NCBI GenBank assembly: GCA_963545205.1
Contig: CAUUHW010000005.1
Span: 62,001-126,000 of the forward strand
Source of the DNA: CAUTYU01 sp963545205
GTDB lineage: Bacteria > Desulfobacterota > Desulfovibrionia > Desulfovibrionales > Desulfomicrobiaceae
Length of the DNA stretch: 64,000 nt
Reading direction: 5' to 3'
Shown here one piece after another: positions 25,474-34,287 of the stretch. Made by a program: the position numbers and the translations under genes. The notes under the pieces are model-generated. The model was not told the DNA's origin and ran no database searches. It was given only the letters and a program-made list of their open reading frames with translations. The number at the start of each line of letters is the position of its first letter. Positions within the stretch are counted from its first letter, which is position 1.

Positions 25474-26139
25474 CTAATTTCTTTCCCGAGAGAATAGAGA
25501 CATCTCTTTTTGCACCAATTCAAGTCCCACTATTATATTTTCTTTCAATGTTTCAGTAAGCACTTTTTCATTACGGTCTTTTAATGCCTGAATAATGACA
25601 GCATGTTGCTGAATAAATCTTTTTTTATCTGCACTACTGTAAGGACGAAAACTTAAAAAGGCCTCTACATAGTCTAAAAGATGATCGACTATAGTCTGAA
25701 GATGATGCATTTTTGCAAGAGCGTATAAAGCTTGATGGAACTTCCTGTCTTTATGAAAAAAATATGGTTCTTCTGGGGAAGAACTTTCCATCGCACTAGC
25801 AATCTGTTCCAATCCGGCAATATCTGAATCAGAAATTGTATATAGCGCTTCCCTGGCCAAAAGGATTTCAAGCTCAACACGCAGTTGGTAAATATGTTTC
25901 ATCTCCTGAAAAGAAGGTGGAAGCCTCACAACAGCCCCCTTATAGGGAATGTTCTGCACGAGTCCTGACTTATCCAAACGCATAAGGGCATCTCGAACAG
26001 GACCGCGGCCAACACCCATTTTTTCTTCAAGCTCGGCCAAAACGAGTCGGGTTCCAGGAAGAGCTTCTCCCGACAAAATCATATCCCGAATTTTTTCATA
26101 GGCAGTAAGCGATTTTATTTTTGAACCATTTTTTTTCAT
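25474..26139 (-). CDS. GntR-family (FCD-type) transcriptional regulator
   Basis: 221 residues: winged helix (AYEKIRDMILSGEALPGTRL; MGVGRGPVRDALMRLDKSG) and FCD effector domain (FHKDRKFHQALYALAKMHH). GGAAG precedes the ATG. It is divergent from the dctP-HisD-DegT-TauE operon, and a large perfect palindrome fills the shared promoter region (26196-26233), so it is the likely repressor of both that operon and itself. Confidence 0.9.
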   Translation of the reverse strand: MKKNGSKIKSLTAYEKIRDMILSGEALPGTRLVLAELEEKMGVGRGPVRDALMRLDKSGLVQNIPYKGAVVRLPPSFQEMKHIYQLRVELEILLAREALYTISDSDIAGLEQIASAMESSSPEEPYFFHKDRKFHQALYALAKMHHLQTIVDHLLDYVEAFLSFRPYSSADKKRFIQQHAVIIQALKDRNEKVLTETLKENIIVGLELVQKEMSLFSRERN

Positions 26140-26185
26140 TTCTTCCTTCTATTTTTTCATTTTTTTTTAAAAAATCTTTTCACAT

Positions 26186-26245
26186 TGTCAACCGTATAAA
26201 ATATTTTATGAAATATTTCATAAAATATTTTATGAAATATTGACA
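26186..26245. promoter_or_regulatory. Divergent promoter with large palindromic operator
   Basis: A 38-bp perfect palindrome occupies 26196-26233. It is A+T only except for its TGA/TCA arms, and it contains a 19-bp unit that recurs directly 24 bases further on (26198-26216 and 26222-26240). It is flanked on the plus side by TTGACA (26240-26245) and on the minus side by TTGACA (26191-26186), i.e. a -35 box facing each way. A weak -10 (TAGAGT, 26263-26268) follows for the plus direction. A dimeric GntR protein bound here would block both promoters. Confidence 0.75.
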
Positions 26246-26399
26246 GACATAAAAAATCATTTTAGAGTCTTTTCATCCAAAAGCATCCTTATTCAAAACT
26301 TCTGGCTGCGAATATAATACTTAACATACGGGTTTTGCTGTATTTTCTATATGGCATTTCCAAATGTCCCTTCTAACCAGAAAACAAAAGGAGAACAGG

Positions 26400-27386
26400 A
26401 TGAAAAAAATTTTTATGTTGTGTGTTGGAATGCTCTTTCTTTTTGGCCCCCCACATGTATTTGCAAAAAATATTTTCAAAATGGGAATCGGAGACCCTAT
26501 CAACTCTGGAGCAGGAGAATACGGAAAAAAATTCAAAGAACTCATTGAAGACAAAACAAATGGGAAAATAAAAATTGACCTTTTCCCAAACTGCGCGCTT
26601 GGAGATGAATCTGAAATGCTGTTCAATGTCCGCCGTGGTTCGCTCGACATGTGCGTGGTCGGCATCGGCAATGCTGTTCCTTTCGTTCCGGGCCTGGGTG
26701 CTTATACCCTCCCCTACCTGCTCGACACGGAACAAGCTGTCGTAAAAGCGACAACAGGAAAGCTGTTTGACTATTTCAATAAATTGTCTTTGAACCAATG
26801 CGGACTCCGCATCCTTGGTCATTGTTACTCAAATTTTCGTCACCTAACAAATTCCAAACAACCAATCACCTCCCTTGCGGATCTCAAGGGCCTTAAGATC
26901 CGAGTTCCCAATAACAAAATCTTTGTTGCCACCTATCAAGCGTGGGGAGCAAATCCAGTCCCCATGGCTTGGGCAGAAACATTCACAGCACTTCAACAGG
27001 GCGTTATTGATGGACAGGATAATCCCTATGTTGTAAACCACACTATGAAATTTGAAGAAGTCCAAAAGTACCTGACTGAACTGCATTATCAATATTCTCT
27101 TCAACCTCTTTTCATTGGTGAAAAAAACTATAAGAAACTTGATCCTTCCTTACAAAAACTTTTTTCAAAAGCAGGAATGGAAGCTCAGATGCATGTCCTT
27201 AAGTGGGAAAATGAACATAGTGATTTAGCCCGCAAGGCTATGGAAGAATCTGGCGTACAGGTTTCTGTTCTCAAGGATGCAGAAGAATGGAAAAAGATTG
27301 CCATAGAAAAAGTTTGGCCTAATTACTATGATTTTGTTGGTGGAAAGGCTGTTGTTGATATGATCCAACAAGAACTTGCAAAATAA
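26400..27386 (+). CDS. TRAP transporter substrate-binding protein (DctP family), no adjacent permease
   Basis: 328 residues from the ATG at 26400 (AAAGGAGAA upstream). Signal peptide residues 1-20 (GPPHVFA). DctP features: NSGAGEYGKKFKELIEDKTNG, LKIRVPNNKIFVATYQAWG and PVPMAWAETFTALQQGVIDG. Unlike the other three receptors here it is followed not by DctQ/DctM but by a hairpin and a HisD-type enzyme gene. It may share the permease encoded at 32368-34226 or one elsewhere. Confidence 0.93.
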   Translation: MKKIFMLCVGMLFLFGPPHVFAKNIFKMGIGDPINSGAGEYGKKFKELIEDKTNGKIKIDLFPNCALGDESEMLFNVRRGSLDMCVVGIGNAVPFVPGLGAYTLPYLLDTEQAVVKATTGKLFDYFNKLSLNQCGLRILGHCYSNFRHLTNSKQPITSLADLKGLKIRVPNNKIFVATYQAWGANPVPMAWAETFTALQQGVIDGQDNPYVVNHTMKFEEVQKYLTELHYQYSLQPLFIGEKNYKKLDPSLQKLFSKAGMEAQMHVLKWENEHSDLARKAMEESGVQVSVLKDAEEWKKIAIEKVWPNYYDFVGGKAVVDMIQQELAK

Positions 27387-27400
27387 ATAGACAAATACAC

Positions 27401-27438
27401 TGCCTTTCTCTGGAAGAATTATCATCCAGAGAAAGGCA
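27401..27438 (+). terminator. Perfect 13-bp hairpin after dctP
   Basis: TGCCTTTCTCTGG and CCAGAGAAAGGCA are exact complements around a 12-base loop. The following sequence is pyrimidine-rich but has no pure T-run, so it is either a weak terminator or an mRNA-stabilising element before the HisD-type gene. Confidence 0.65.
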
Positions 27439-27501
27439 ATCTCTTTCAGAAGGAAAAAATTTTTCAATACAGAAATAAAATCCTTATCAGGGAGTATCAT
27501 A

Positions 27502-28833
27502 ATGGAATGGCTCAAAAAAGCAACGAAAACAACAGAAGATAACAGCCAGGAAGCGAGAAAAATTGCCGCAGACATGCTGCAACAGATTAAAATTGGTGGA
27601 GAATCGGTAGTGCGTGAGCTGGCATATAAGTTTGACAAATGGGAAAACGATTTTATTCTCTCTCCCCAAAAACGCCAGCGCCTTATTCGTTCTGTTCCCG
27701 AAAGTGTCAAACAAGATATCCAGTTCGCCCACAAACAGGTTTCAGGATTTGCCAAAGCACAGCGAGAAAGCCTGCATGAATTTGAAACAGAAGTAACTCC
27801 GGGCATTGTGCTTGGTCAAAAAATTCTCCCCATGGATGTTGCGGGCTGTTATGTTCCCGGAGGTCGGTTCGCCCATGCCTGTTCTGCCATTATGAGCGTG
27901 GCAACAGCCAAAGCCGCAGGAGTTTCGACGGTTATTGTGGCCTCTCCTCCTCGCGGAGACAGTATTGATCCTGCCGTATGCTACGCCATGGACATTGCAG
28001 GCGCTGACATCATTTTTGAAATGGGCGGCGTGCAGGCAATCGCGACCATGGCATATGGTCTGTTTACAGGAAAACCCGCCAATATTCTTGTTGGCCCTGG
28101 AAATGTCTATGTCGCCGAAGCAAAGGCCATCCTTTGTGGTGCGGGAGAATGTGGTATTGACGTATTTGCCGGCCCAACAGAATCCGCAATCATTACCGAT
28201 GATAGTGCTGACCCCATGACCGTGGCTATTGATTTGGTATCACAAGCCGAACATGGATATACTTCTCCGGTCTGGTTGTTCACAACATCAAAAGAAGTTG
28301 GCGAAAAAATCCTGCAACTTATTCCCAAACTATGCGAGGACATGCCAGATCCTGATGTACCATTGGCAGCCTGGAATGATTACGGTGAGATAATATACAG
28401 CTCTAACAGAGAAGAACTTGCCAGACTGAGCGATCAGTATGCCGCGGAACATGTACAGGTCATCACCCGTGATACGGACTGGTGGCTTTCTCGTCTGACT
28501 TCCTACGGCTCCCTTTTCCTTGGTGAAGGCAGCACTGTTCCGCACGGCGATAAATGTTCCGGTACCAATCATATTCTGCCTACCCAAAAGGCCGCCCATT
28601 ACAGCGGAGGTCTGAATGTGCATAAGTTCTTAAAAATATGTACATATCAACATATTGACACCAATGCCAATGCAATTATTGGCCCTGTTGCCTCACGTCT
28701 TTCCCGTGTGGAAGGCATGGAAGGTCATGCCAGAGCATGCGACTGGCGGTTACGTAAATTTTTTCCAGAAAAAAAATGGGATTTTACTGTGTACCAACAC
28801 CCAAACCTGTTGTCTGACGAATCAAAAAAATAA
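27502..28833 (+). CDS. HisD-family amino-alcohol/polyol dehydrogenase (HpsN-like)
   Basis: 443 residues, full histidinol-dehydrogenase fold. Zinc ligands are kept (QAEHGY, HGDKCSGTNH, EGMEGHARA), as is the catalytic Glu-His pair (YAAEHVQVI), so it should carry out an NAD-dependent two-step oxidation of a primary alcohol to a carboxylate. No other his gene is near. The motif GDKCSGTNHILPT and the following YSGGLNVHKFLK resemble the HisD branch annotated as sulfopropanediol dehydrogenase HpsN. Neighbours (DegT aminotransferase, TauE/SafE exporter, cysteate-lyase-type enzyme) support a sulfonate or amino-alcohol substrate. Exact substrate is inference. Confidence 0.85.
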   Translation: MEWLKKATKTTEDNSQEARKIAADMLQQIKIGGESVVRELAYKFDKWENDFILSPQKRQRLIRSVPESVKQDIQFAHKQVSGFAKAQRESLHEFETEVTPGIVLGQKILPMDVAGCYVPGGRFAHACSAIMSVATAKAAGVSTVIVASPPRGDSIDPAVCYAMDIAGADIIFEMGGVQAIATMAYGLFTGKPANILVGPGNVYVAEAKAILCGAGECGIDVFAGPTESAIITDDSADPMTVAIDLVSQAEHGYTSPVWLFTTSKEVGEKILQLIPKLCEDMPDPDVPLAAWNDYGEIIYSSNREELARLSDQYAAEHVQVITRDTDWWLSRLTSYGSLFLGEGSTVPHGDKCSGTNHILPTQKAAHYSGGLNVHKFLKICTYQHIDTNANAIIGPVASRLSRVEGMEGHARACDWRLRKFFPEKKWDFTVYQHPNLLSDESKK

Positions 28834-28859
28834 ATTTTTCCAGATAAAAGGAGAACAAC

Positions 28860-30062
28860 ATGTTAACATTTAATAAAGATTTCACCCTACAGGAACCCAT
28901 TCCTCCAAAAGCTGTTGATAAGGCTCTGGAAGTTCTTTCCACTGGCAGACTGCATCGCTACAATACACTAAAAGGAGAAAAAGGATATACAGCTGAACTG
29001 GAGGAAGCATTCGCGGCATATATTGGAGTCAGATATTGTCTTGCCTGCGCATCTTGCGGCAGTGCTCTCTATATTGCGCTTAAAAGTCTTGGCGTACAAG
29101 CTGGTGATACTGTTCTTTGCAATGCTTACACATTGGCTCCTGTTCCCGGAGCCATTCAGAATACCGGAGCGCAAATAGAGCTTGTCGAAATTTTAGACGA
29201 TTACACCATAGACTTGGACGACCTGGACGCCAAAGCGAAACAAACAAAGGCCCGTTATCTGCTTCTTTCCCATATGCGCGGGCATATAGCCAACATGGAT
29301 AAAGTAATGACAATCTGCCAAAAATACAATCTTCTGCTTCTGGAAGATTGTGCTCACACCATGGGCGCTACCTGGAATGGCAAAAAAAGTGGCAGTTTCG
29401 GACATGCGGCCTGCTACAGCACGCAGACCTATAAACATATGAACTCCGGTGAAGGAGGACTGCTTGTCACCAATGATCCCAATGTTATCGCGCGCGCCAT
29501 TCTCTACTCTGGTTCCTATATGCTATTTTCTGCGCACACTTCCCGCCCTGAAACTATTTTTTTTGAAAAATTCAAAAAAATTACTCCAAACTATAGTTCC
29601 CGTATGGACAACCTTCGGGCCGCCATTTTGCTGCCACAACTTGAAAAACTGGACAAGCAGTGCGCCAGATGGAATGAACTGTATCAGCATACCGAATCAT
29701 TGTTAAAAAATATTACAGGCATAACATGCCCACAGCGCGATCCACGTGAATATTACGTAGGAAGTTCTATTCAGTTTAATCTACCTAATGCCTCTTATAA
29801 ACAAATTGAAACATTCCTTGCGGAAACAGCAAAACGCGGAGTGCAGATTAAATGGTTTGGAAATAAGGAACCTGCAGGATTCACCAGTTCTTACGATAGT
29901 TGGCAATATTTCAAAAACCTTCCCTCTCTTCCAAAGACAAAAAATATTCTGGCTACCATGTGTGACATGCGCCTTCCCCTGACTTTCACAAAGGACGACT
30001 GCACGATAATTACAAGAATTATAGCTGAAATCGTCCAGGATATGGAATTAGACAAGCTATAA
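28860..30062 (+). CDS. DegT/DnrJ/EryC1-family PLP aminotransferase
   Basis: 400 residues. Family marks: LKGEKGYTAELEEAFAAYIG, CASCGSALYIALKSLG, the PLP-ring Asp in LLEDCAHTMGA, and the Schiff-base Lys in STQTYKHMNSGEGG. Such enzymes usually transfer an amino group to a keto-sugar, but no sugar-nucleotide genes are near. AAAAGGAG precedes the ATG and it lies 26 bases behind the HisD-type gene, so the two are co-transcribed. A role in interconverting a ketone and an amine in the same small-molecule pathway is likely. Confidence 0.88.
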   Translation: MLTFNKDFTLQEPIPPKAVDKALEVLSTGRLHRYNTLKGEKGYTAELEEAFAAYIGVRYCLACASCGSALYIALKSLGVQAGDTVLCNAYTLAPVPGAIQNTGAQIELVEILDDYTIDLDDLDAKAKQTKARYLLLSHMRGHIANMDKVMTICQKYNLLLLEDCAHTMGATWNGKKSGSFGHAACYSTQTYKHMNSGEGGLLVTNDPNVIARAILYSGSYMLFSAHTSRPETIFFEKFKKITPNYSSRMDNLRAAILLPQLEKLDKQCARWNELYQHTESLLKNITGITCPQRDPREYYVGSSIQFNLPNASYKQIETFLAETAKRGVQIKWFGNKEPAGFTSSYDSWQYFKNLPSLPKTKNILATMCDMRLPLTFTKDDCTIITRIIAEIVQDMELDKL

Positions 30063-30120
30063 TGTCTTTTGTATCCTGACTTCTCTGCCGCAAACAGATG
30101 ACAGGAAAGGTACGTATTTT

Positions 30121-30870
30121 ATGTCTGATATGAATATGCTGATTGTTTCTATCGCATGGCTTTTGGGAGGTTTTGTCAACGGAGTAAGCGGAGTGGGGGC
30201 TGCTATGGTTGCTCTGCCTCTTGTAGCCAGCGTTATGGATATGCAAGAGGCAGTTCCCTCTTGCTGTCTTACAGGCAGTATTGTTGCCATTTATATTGCA
30301 TGGGTTTATCGTCGTGGCTGCCATCTTGCTTCAGTATTCCCTATGCTACTTGGCTGCCTTCCCGGAGTGCTGACCGGAGTGTGGGTTTTAAAATTCGTTC
30401 CAGGGGCATGGCTTCAGGCAGGACTCGGCTGCCTGCTGTTTGTCTATATACTCTGGCAACACTTCTTCGTCCCATCAGACAGGCATAAAGAATCTCTGCC
30501 TTTTGGAGTGCTCGCGGGCTTTGGAGCCGGTTTTACCAATGGAGCAGTCAGTTTTAGCGGGCCTCCTGTAGTCATGTACGCACTCATGGTGGGCTGGAAC
30601 AAAGAAACTACTCGCGGCAACTTGGGCTTTTTTTTCCTTGCAATATCTATTGTCACCTGTCCGGCTCTGGCTTTTGCCGGATTTTTCACATCGGCTGCTC
30701 TTACGGCGGTCAAATATAGTATCTTAGGTGTGTTCCTGGGCTTGCTGGCAAGTGTTCCTGTTGCTCCCAAAATTCCTGAAAAACAATTCAACATCCTGCT
30801 CAGACTCATTATCGTATTCGCGGCTTTTATTTGTATGTACAGAGGATTTTTTACAGGAAATCCGCATTGA
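30121..30870 (+). CDS. TauE/SafE-family sulfite/anion exporter
   Basis: 249 residues, about eight hydrophobic helices, and the paired family motifs near each half start: GGFVNGVSGVGAAMVALPL (residue about 16) and GFGAGFTNGAVSFSGPPVV (about 138). Members export sulfite, sulfoacetate or related anions during sulfonate degradation, though some have other substrates. It closes the dctP-HisD-DegT operon. Its presence is one of the main reasons to suspect an organosulfonate substrate. Confidence 0.88.
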   Translation: MSDMNMLIVSIAWLLGGFVNGVSGVGAAMVALPLVASVMDMQEAVPSCCLTGSIVAIYIAWVYRRGCHLASVFPMLLGCLPGVLTGVWVLKFVPGAWLQAGLGCLLFVYILWQHFFVPSDRHKESLPFGVLAGFGAGFTNGAVSFSGPPVVMYALMVGWNKETTRGNLGFFFLAISIVTCPALAFAGFFTSAALTAVKYSILGVFLGLLASVPVAPKIPEKQFNILLRLIIVFAAFICMYRGFFTGNPH

Positions 30871-31043
30871 TAAAACAGCTGGATCTGTTCACATAAGCAA
30901 TGAGAATTTTCAACAGACATCTGAACTTGCCAGTTTTTTCAGTTCAGCCCCGTCCATTCCCGTCCATTTGCTGATAACGCCATAACCATATCCTTTTTAA
31001 AAAATTTTGACCTCAAGGCTGGTTAATCAGGGACAGGTCACAA

Positions 31044-32282
31044 TCAATTTTCCTGAAGCAGATGCGCAAATTTTTGCTCACAAAAAGCACTGCGCTCTGC
31101 AATATCTTTTTTTGCGGATTCAATATCCGAAGCAAGAAACGGCAAAGCATGTTGCAAAACAGCAAGGTAGGCGTCAGCGTCCTGGGCGTTAAATGCCGGA
31201 ATTTTCCAGATTCGTTGCTGATGTTCAGAGACTGTCATGGAAAGAACTGCCGCACTTCCGGGCATAAGCCCACCGCCCCCCACAACAGAATGCAGATCGC
31301 CAGACATAAAAGTTATACCTCCAGCGTCCTGACTTACTAAAACAGCCAATTCAGCAACAATGCGCACCTTATCACGAGACAGATTTGCCGCGGCAAGTTC
31401 CTCGCCCAGCGCGGCAATACGCCTGCCAAGAGAGCGAGTAGCCTCAGCCATCTCCTCTGTTCCCCTCAGATAGACCGTGTCGGAACTGATACACGGAACC
31501 CCGGCACTTTCCGCCCCCCGCACCAACGCGCGAAAGACACTGCGGTTGTCTGCTTTTTCGTTCATACGCACCCAAAGACTGTCCTTCTCGCATCCCTTAC
31601 AAAAAGCCGGAACATAGGCCTTGCTTTCCAGAATAATCGTTGGCAATTTGTCCAAACCAAGCTCTTTCATTGCCCGTCCTTTATCACCAAGCATAATATT
31701 ACCTTCAAGGTCTTCGTCAGGGCCAATTCCTCCATCACTGGCGTTCAAAAGAGCCAGAACAGAGACGGCGATACCGTCAATATCAAGAACCGCTCCAATG
31801 CATTTACCGACTTTTCCGGGCATGTCCTCGTGCCCCACTACAAACAGCCCTGGGTATTTTTCTTCAAATGTATTTATCACTGCCAAGCAGATGGCGGTCT
31901 GCAAAGCCACGGGAGTTTCAAAAACACCCTGTCCATAAATACGCCCAAAGGCCGCAAAGGCCGCGTTTTGACTATAGACACCGTCTTTTCCAACCGCGCG
32001 GCGAACAAGTGACGCCTCGTGCGGGGTAATCCCGCGACGGGCCTTGGCAACACCAATTCCTCCACCTTGAGTGCGAACAGTGACAAAACCGGTGTCAATA
32101 TCGCCCTCCACGGAAGAAATAATGGTGCTGGCCGGAAAAGCCCTGCGCAAAAGACAGATTGCCACAGCAAAACCGGCAGTATCGTCTTGCACAAATCCTG
32201 AATGGCTGTGAACATGACCAGCTCCGGCATGACCGGAAATTCCGATAATCCCCCTGGAAAATTCGCTTTTGGTTACTTTCAC
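31044..32282 (-). CDS. Unrecognised protein, possibly metal-dependent
   Basis: 412 residues from a GTG at 32282 with AGGAGG upstream. I do not recognise the family. Visible features: GISGHAGAGHVHSHSGFVQD near the N-terminus, dense in His and Gly, then DIDTGFVTVRTQGGGIGVAK, a DMPGKVGKCIGAVLDIDG segment, and a Gly-rich C-terminal patch (FMSGDLHSVVGGGGLMPGS). No signal peptide or membrane helix is evident, so it is probably a cytoplasmic enzyme. It is co-directional with and 85 bases upstream-facing end-to-start from nothing else: the TRAP genes (32368-35283) lie before it in the transcript. Codon use looks like its neighbours. Confidence 0.6.
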   Translation of the reverse strand: MKVTKSEFSRGIIGISGHAGAGHVHSHSGFVQDDTAGFAVAICLLRRAFPASTIISSVEGDIDTGFVTVRTQGGGIGVAKARRGITPHEASLVRRAVGKDGVYSQNAAFAAFGRIYGQGVFETPVALQTAICLAVINTFEEKYPGLFVVGHEDMPGKVGKCIGAVLDIDGIAVSVLALLNASDGGIGPDEDLEGNIMLGDKGRAMKELGLDKLPTIILESKAYVPAFCKGCEKDSLWVRMNEKADNRSVFRALVRGAESAGVPCISSDTVYLRGTEEMAEATRSLGRRIAALGEELAAANLSRDKVRIVAELAVLVSQDAGGITFMSGDLHSVVGGGGLMPGSAAVLSMTVSEHQQRIWKIPAFNAQDADAYLAVLQHALPFLASDIESAKKDIAERSAFCEQKFAHLLQEN

Positions 32283-32367
32283 GCTCTCCTCCTGATTTTT
32301 TTCCAACCGCCATGCAGAAAAGATACAACCTGCCCGCAACAGACTGTATCTGACAAATCAGTTCCGG

Positions 32368-33648
32368 TCAGATACCCGGCAGCCAAAGAGCTATTGCCGG
32401 AACAAAAACAATGGCCAAAAGGGCGAGAAGCATGGTCAGCAAAAACGGCATTACCGCGGCACTCAACTTTTCAATACTCAATTCGCTGATACCGCACCCC
32501 ACAAAAAGATTAACTCCCACAGGTGGCGTCAGAAAACCCATGGAAGAGGTGACAATCATTACAATCCCGAAATGAATGGGATTCATTCCCAGGTGAGTAA
32601 CCACAGGCAGCAGTAATGGAGTTAAAATAAGAATATTGGCTAAAGCGTCCATAAATGTTCCCATAATCAGTAAAAAGACAAGAATAATGGGAAGCAGTAC
32701 ATACTTGTTGTCAGAAATGCTGACCAGGATATTTACGAGCATGTCTGGAACATTATAAAAAAGAAGAATCTGTCCCAGGGCGGTAGCCGTAGCAACAACC
32801 AGAAAAATAGAGGCCGTGGTAAGGGCTGTCCCTCTGAAAATAAGCCAGACTTTTTTCCATGTCAGAGTTCTCAGCAACAATCCTTCGGCCAAAAAAGCGT
32901 ACACAACGGCAATAACACCTGCTTCCGTGGGGGTTGTGAATCCGCCGTAAATCCCGCCAAGCACGATAATCGGCACCATCAGGGCAACCATGGCATCTTT
33001 AAGGGCAATAAGCCCTTCTTTCAGGCTGGCTCGCTTGCTGGAACCGATGTAACCATATTTTATGGAGAGAATATAACTACAGACCATCAGGCAAACGCCG
33101 ACAAAGAGTCCGGGAATGATTCCGGCTATAAATAAATCTCCCACGGAAACTCCCGCTGTTGTTCCGTAGATGATAAGTGGGACGCTGGGCGGAATCATTA
33201 CTCCCAGACAACCGGCGGCAGTATTAACTGCCGTGGAAAAAGACTTGCTGTACTTTTCTTTTTCCATGGACGGAATCATAATTCCGCCCACTGCGGCGAC
33301 CGTAGCCGGAGCAGAACCGGAAAGCGCGCCATAAAACATGCAGGTCAGCACGGAAACGTGGGCCATGCCCCCTGTGACGTGTCCCACAAAACAACGGGAG
33401 ACCTCAAGCAGTCTGGAAGCCATACTGCCCTTTTGCATAATTTCTCCGGCCATAATAAAAAATGGTACAGCCATAAGCGGAAAGACATCCAGAGAAGTAA
33501 CCATTTTCTGGATAAGAAATTCAAACGGCAGAGTATTGCCAACCGCCATACCCACAATGACGGAAAGTCCGATAGAAACTCCAATCGGTACACTGAGAAA
33601 AAGAAAAATTGCCAGGGAAATAAAGATGAAGAGTATTGTCATATCCAT
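32368..33648 (-). CDS. TRAP transporter large permease (DctM)
   Basis: 426 residues, about twelve membrane helices and DctM hallmarks PLMAVPFFIMAGEIM, GCLGVMIPPSVPLIIYG, TTPTEAGVIAVVYA and TPPVGVNLFVGCG. It follows its small subunit by 83 bases. Complete third TRAP system together with 33732-34226 and 34288-35283; could also serve the lone receptor at 26400. Confidence 0.95.
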   Translation of the reverse strand: MDMTILFIFISLAIFLFLSVPIGVSIGLSVIVGMAVGNTLPFEFLIQKMVTSLDVFPLMAVPFFIMAGEIMQKGSMASRLLEVSRCFVGHVTGGMAHVSVLTCMFYGALSGSAPATVAAVGGIMIPSMEKEKYSKSFSTAVNTAAGCLGVMIPPSVPLIIYGTTAGVSVGDLFIAGIIPGLFVGVCLMVCSYILSIKYGYIGSSKRASLKEGLIALKDAMVALMVPIIVLGGIYGGFTTPTEAGVIAVVYAFLAEGLLLRTLTWKKVWLIFRGTALTTASIFLVVATATALGQILLFYNVPDMLVNILVSISDNKYVLLPIILVFLLIMGTFMDALANILILTPLLLPVVTHLGMNPIHFGIVMIVTSSMGFLTPPVGVNLFVGCGISELSIEKLSAAVMPFLLTMLLALLAIVFVPAIALWLPGI

Positions 33649-33731
33649 AATTTTCTGTCCCTTCCCTTATACACAGCGGTTCAGACCAGACAGTTATCAG
33701 GCAGCCATTCGGCCTGAATATCTGGTCAACA

Positions 33732-34226
33732 TTACATTTCAACCCTGCTGATTTCTATTTTACCGGAAATCACGCCAAAGAGCCGCTCCAAAGTACGTAT
33801 CCCCATCAGTCCCATACCAACAGGGACACTCAAAAAAACCCAATACATCTGCACTTCAAGTGCAGGAGTTTTCTGACCGGTAGCTGCCAGAAAATTTACC
33901 ATCTGAAATCCCCATATTGAAGTACAGACGCAAAACACAATAGAGCATAAACCTGAAATTATGGTAACAGATTTGGCCAGTTTTCCGCCAAATGCGTGGC
34001 GCAATATGGTGACTTCAAGATGTCTGTCTTCCCGTGTAGCAAAACTGCATCCAACATACACAGCCCAGATAAATAAATAACGGGACAGCTCTTCAGACCA
34101 GTCCAGAGAACTTTGCAGTACATATCTCTGAAAAACCTGCACGGAAATAATAACGACCATGAGTCCAAGGCAGACGGAAGAAAAAATTTCTTCAACACGA
34201 GTAATAAGTTTTGTGAATATGCTCAT
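33732..34226 (-). CDS. TRAP transporter small permease (DctQ)
   Basis: 164 residues with four hydrophobic helices and the DctQ segment SSLDWSEELSRYLFIWAVYVG. AAGGAG precedes the ATG. Between receptor and large permease on the minus strand. Confidence 0.93.
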   Translation of the reverse strand: MSIFTKLITRVEEIFSSVCLGLMVVIISVQVFQRYVLQSSLDWSEELSRYLFIWAVYVGCSFATREDRHLEVTILRHAFGGKLAKSVTIISGLCSIVFCVCTSIWGFQMVNFLAATGQKTPALEVQMYWVFLSVPVGMGLMGIRTLERLFGVISGKIEISRVEM

Positions 34227-34246
34227 GTAATCTCCTTGTGATTAAC

Positions 34247-34277
34247 AAAAAGCCGGACAGAATAAATCCTGCCCGGC
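34247..34277 (-). terminator. Hairpin with T-run between dctP and dctQ
   Basis: On the minus strand GCCGGGCAGGA pairs with TCTGTCCGGC (one mismatch) and five T follow. As at the other TRAP loci, partial termination here would favour receptor over permease synthesis. Confidence 0.7.
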
Positions 34278-34287
34278 ACGATACTGT

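Noticed and set aside
27502..28833. Histidine biosynthesis gene hisD
   Set aside because: The fold and catalytic residues fit, but no his genes are near and the operon is a receptor/aminotransferase/exporter group under a GntR-type operator.
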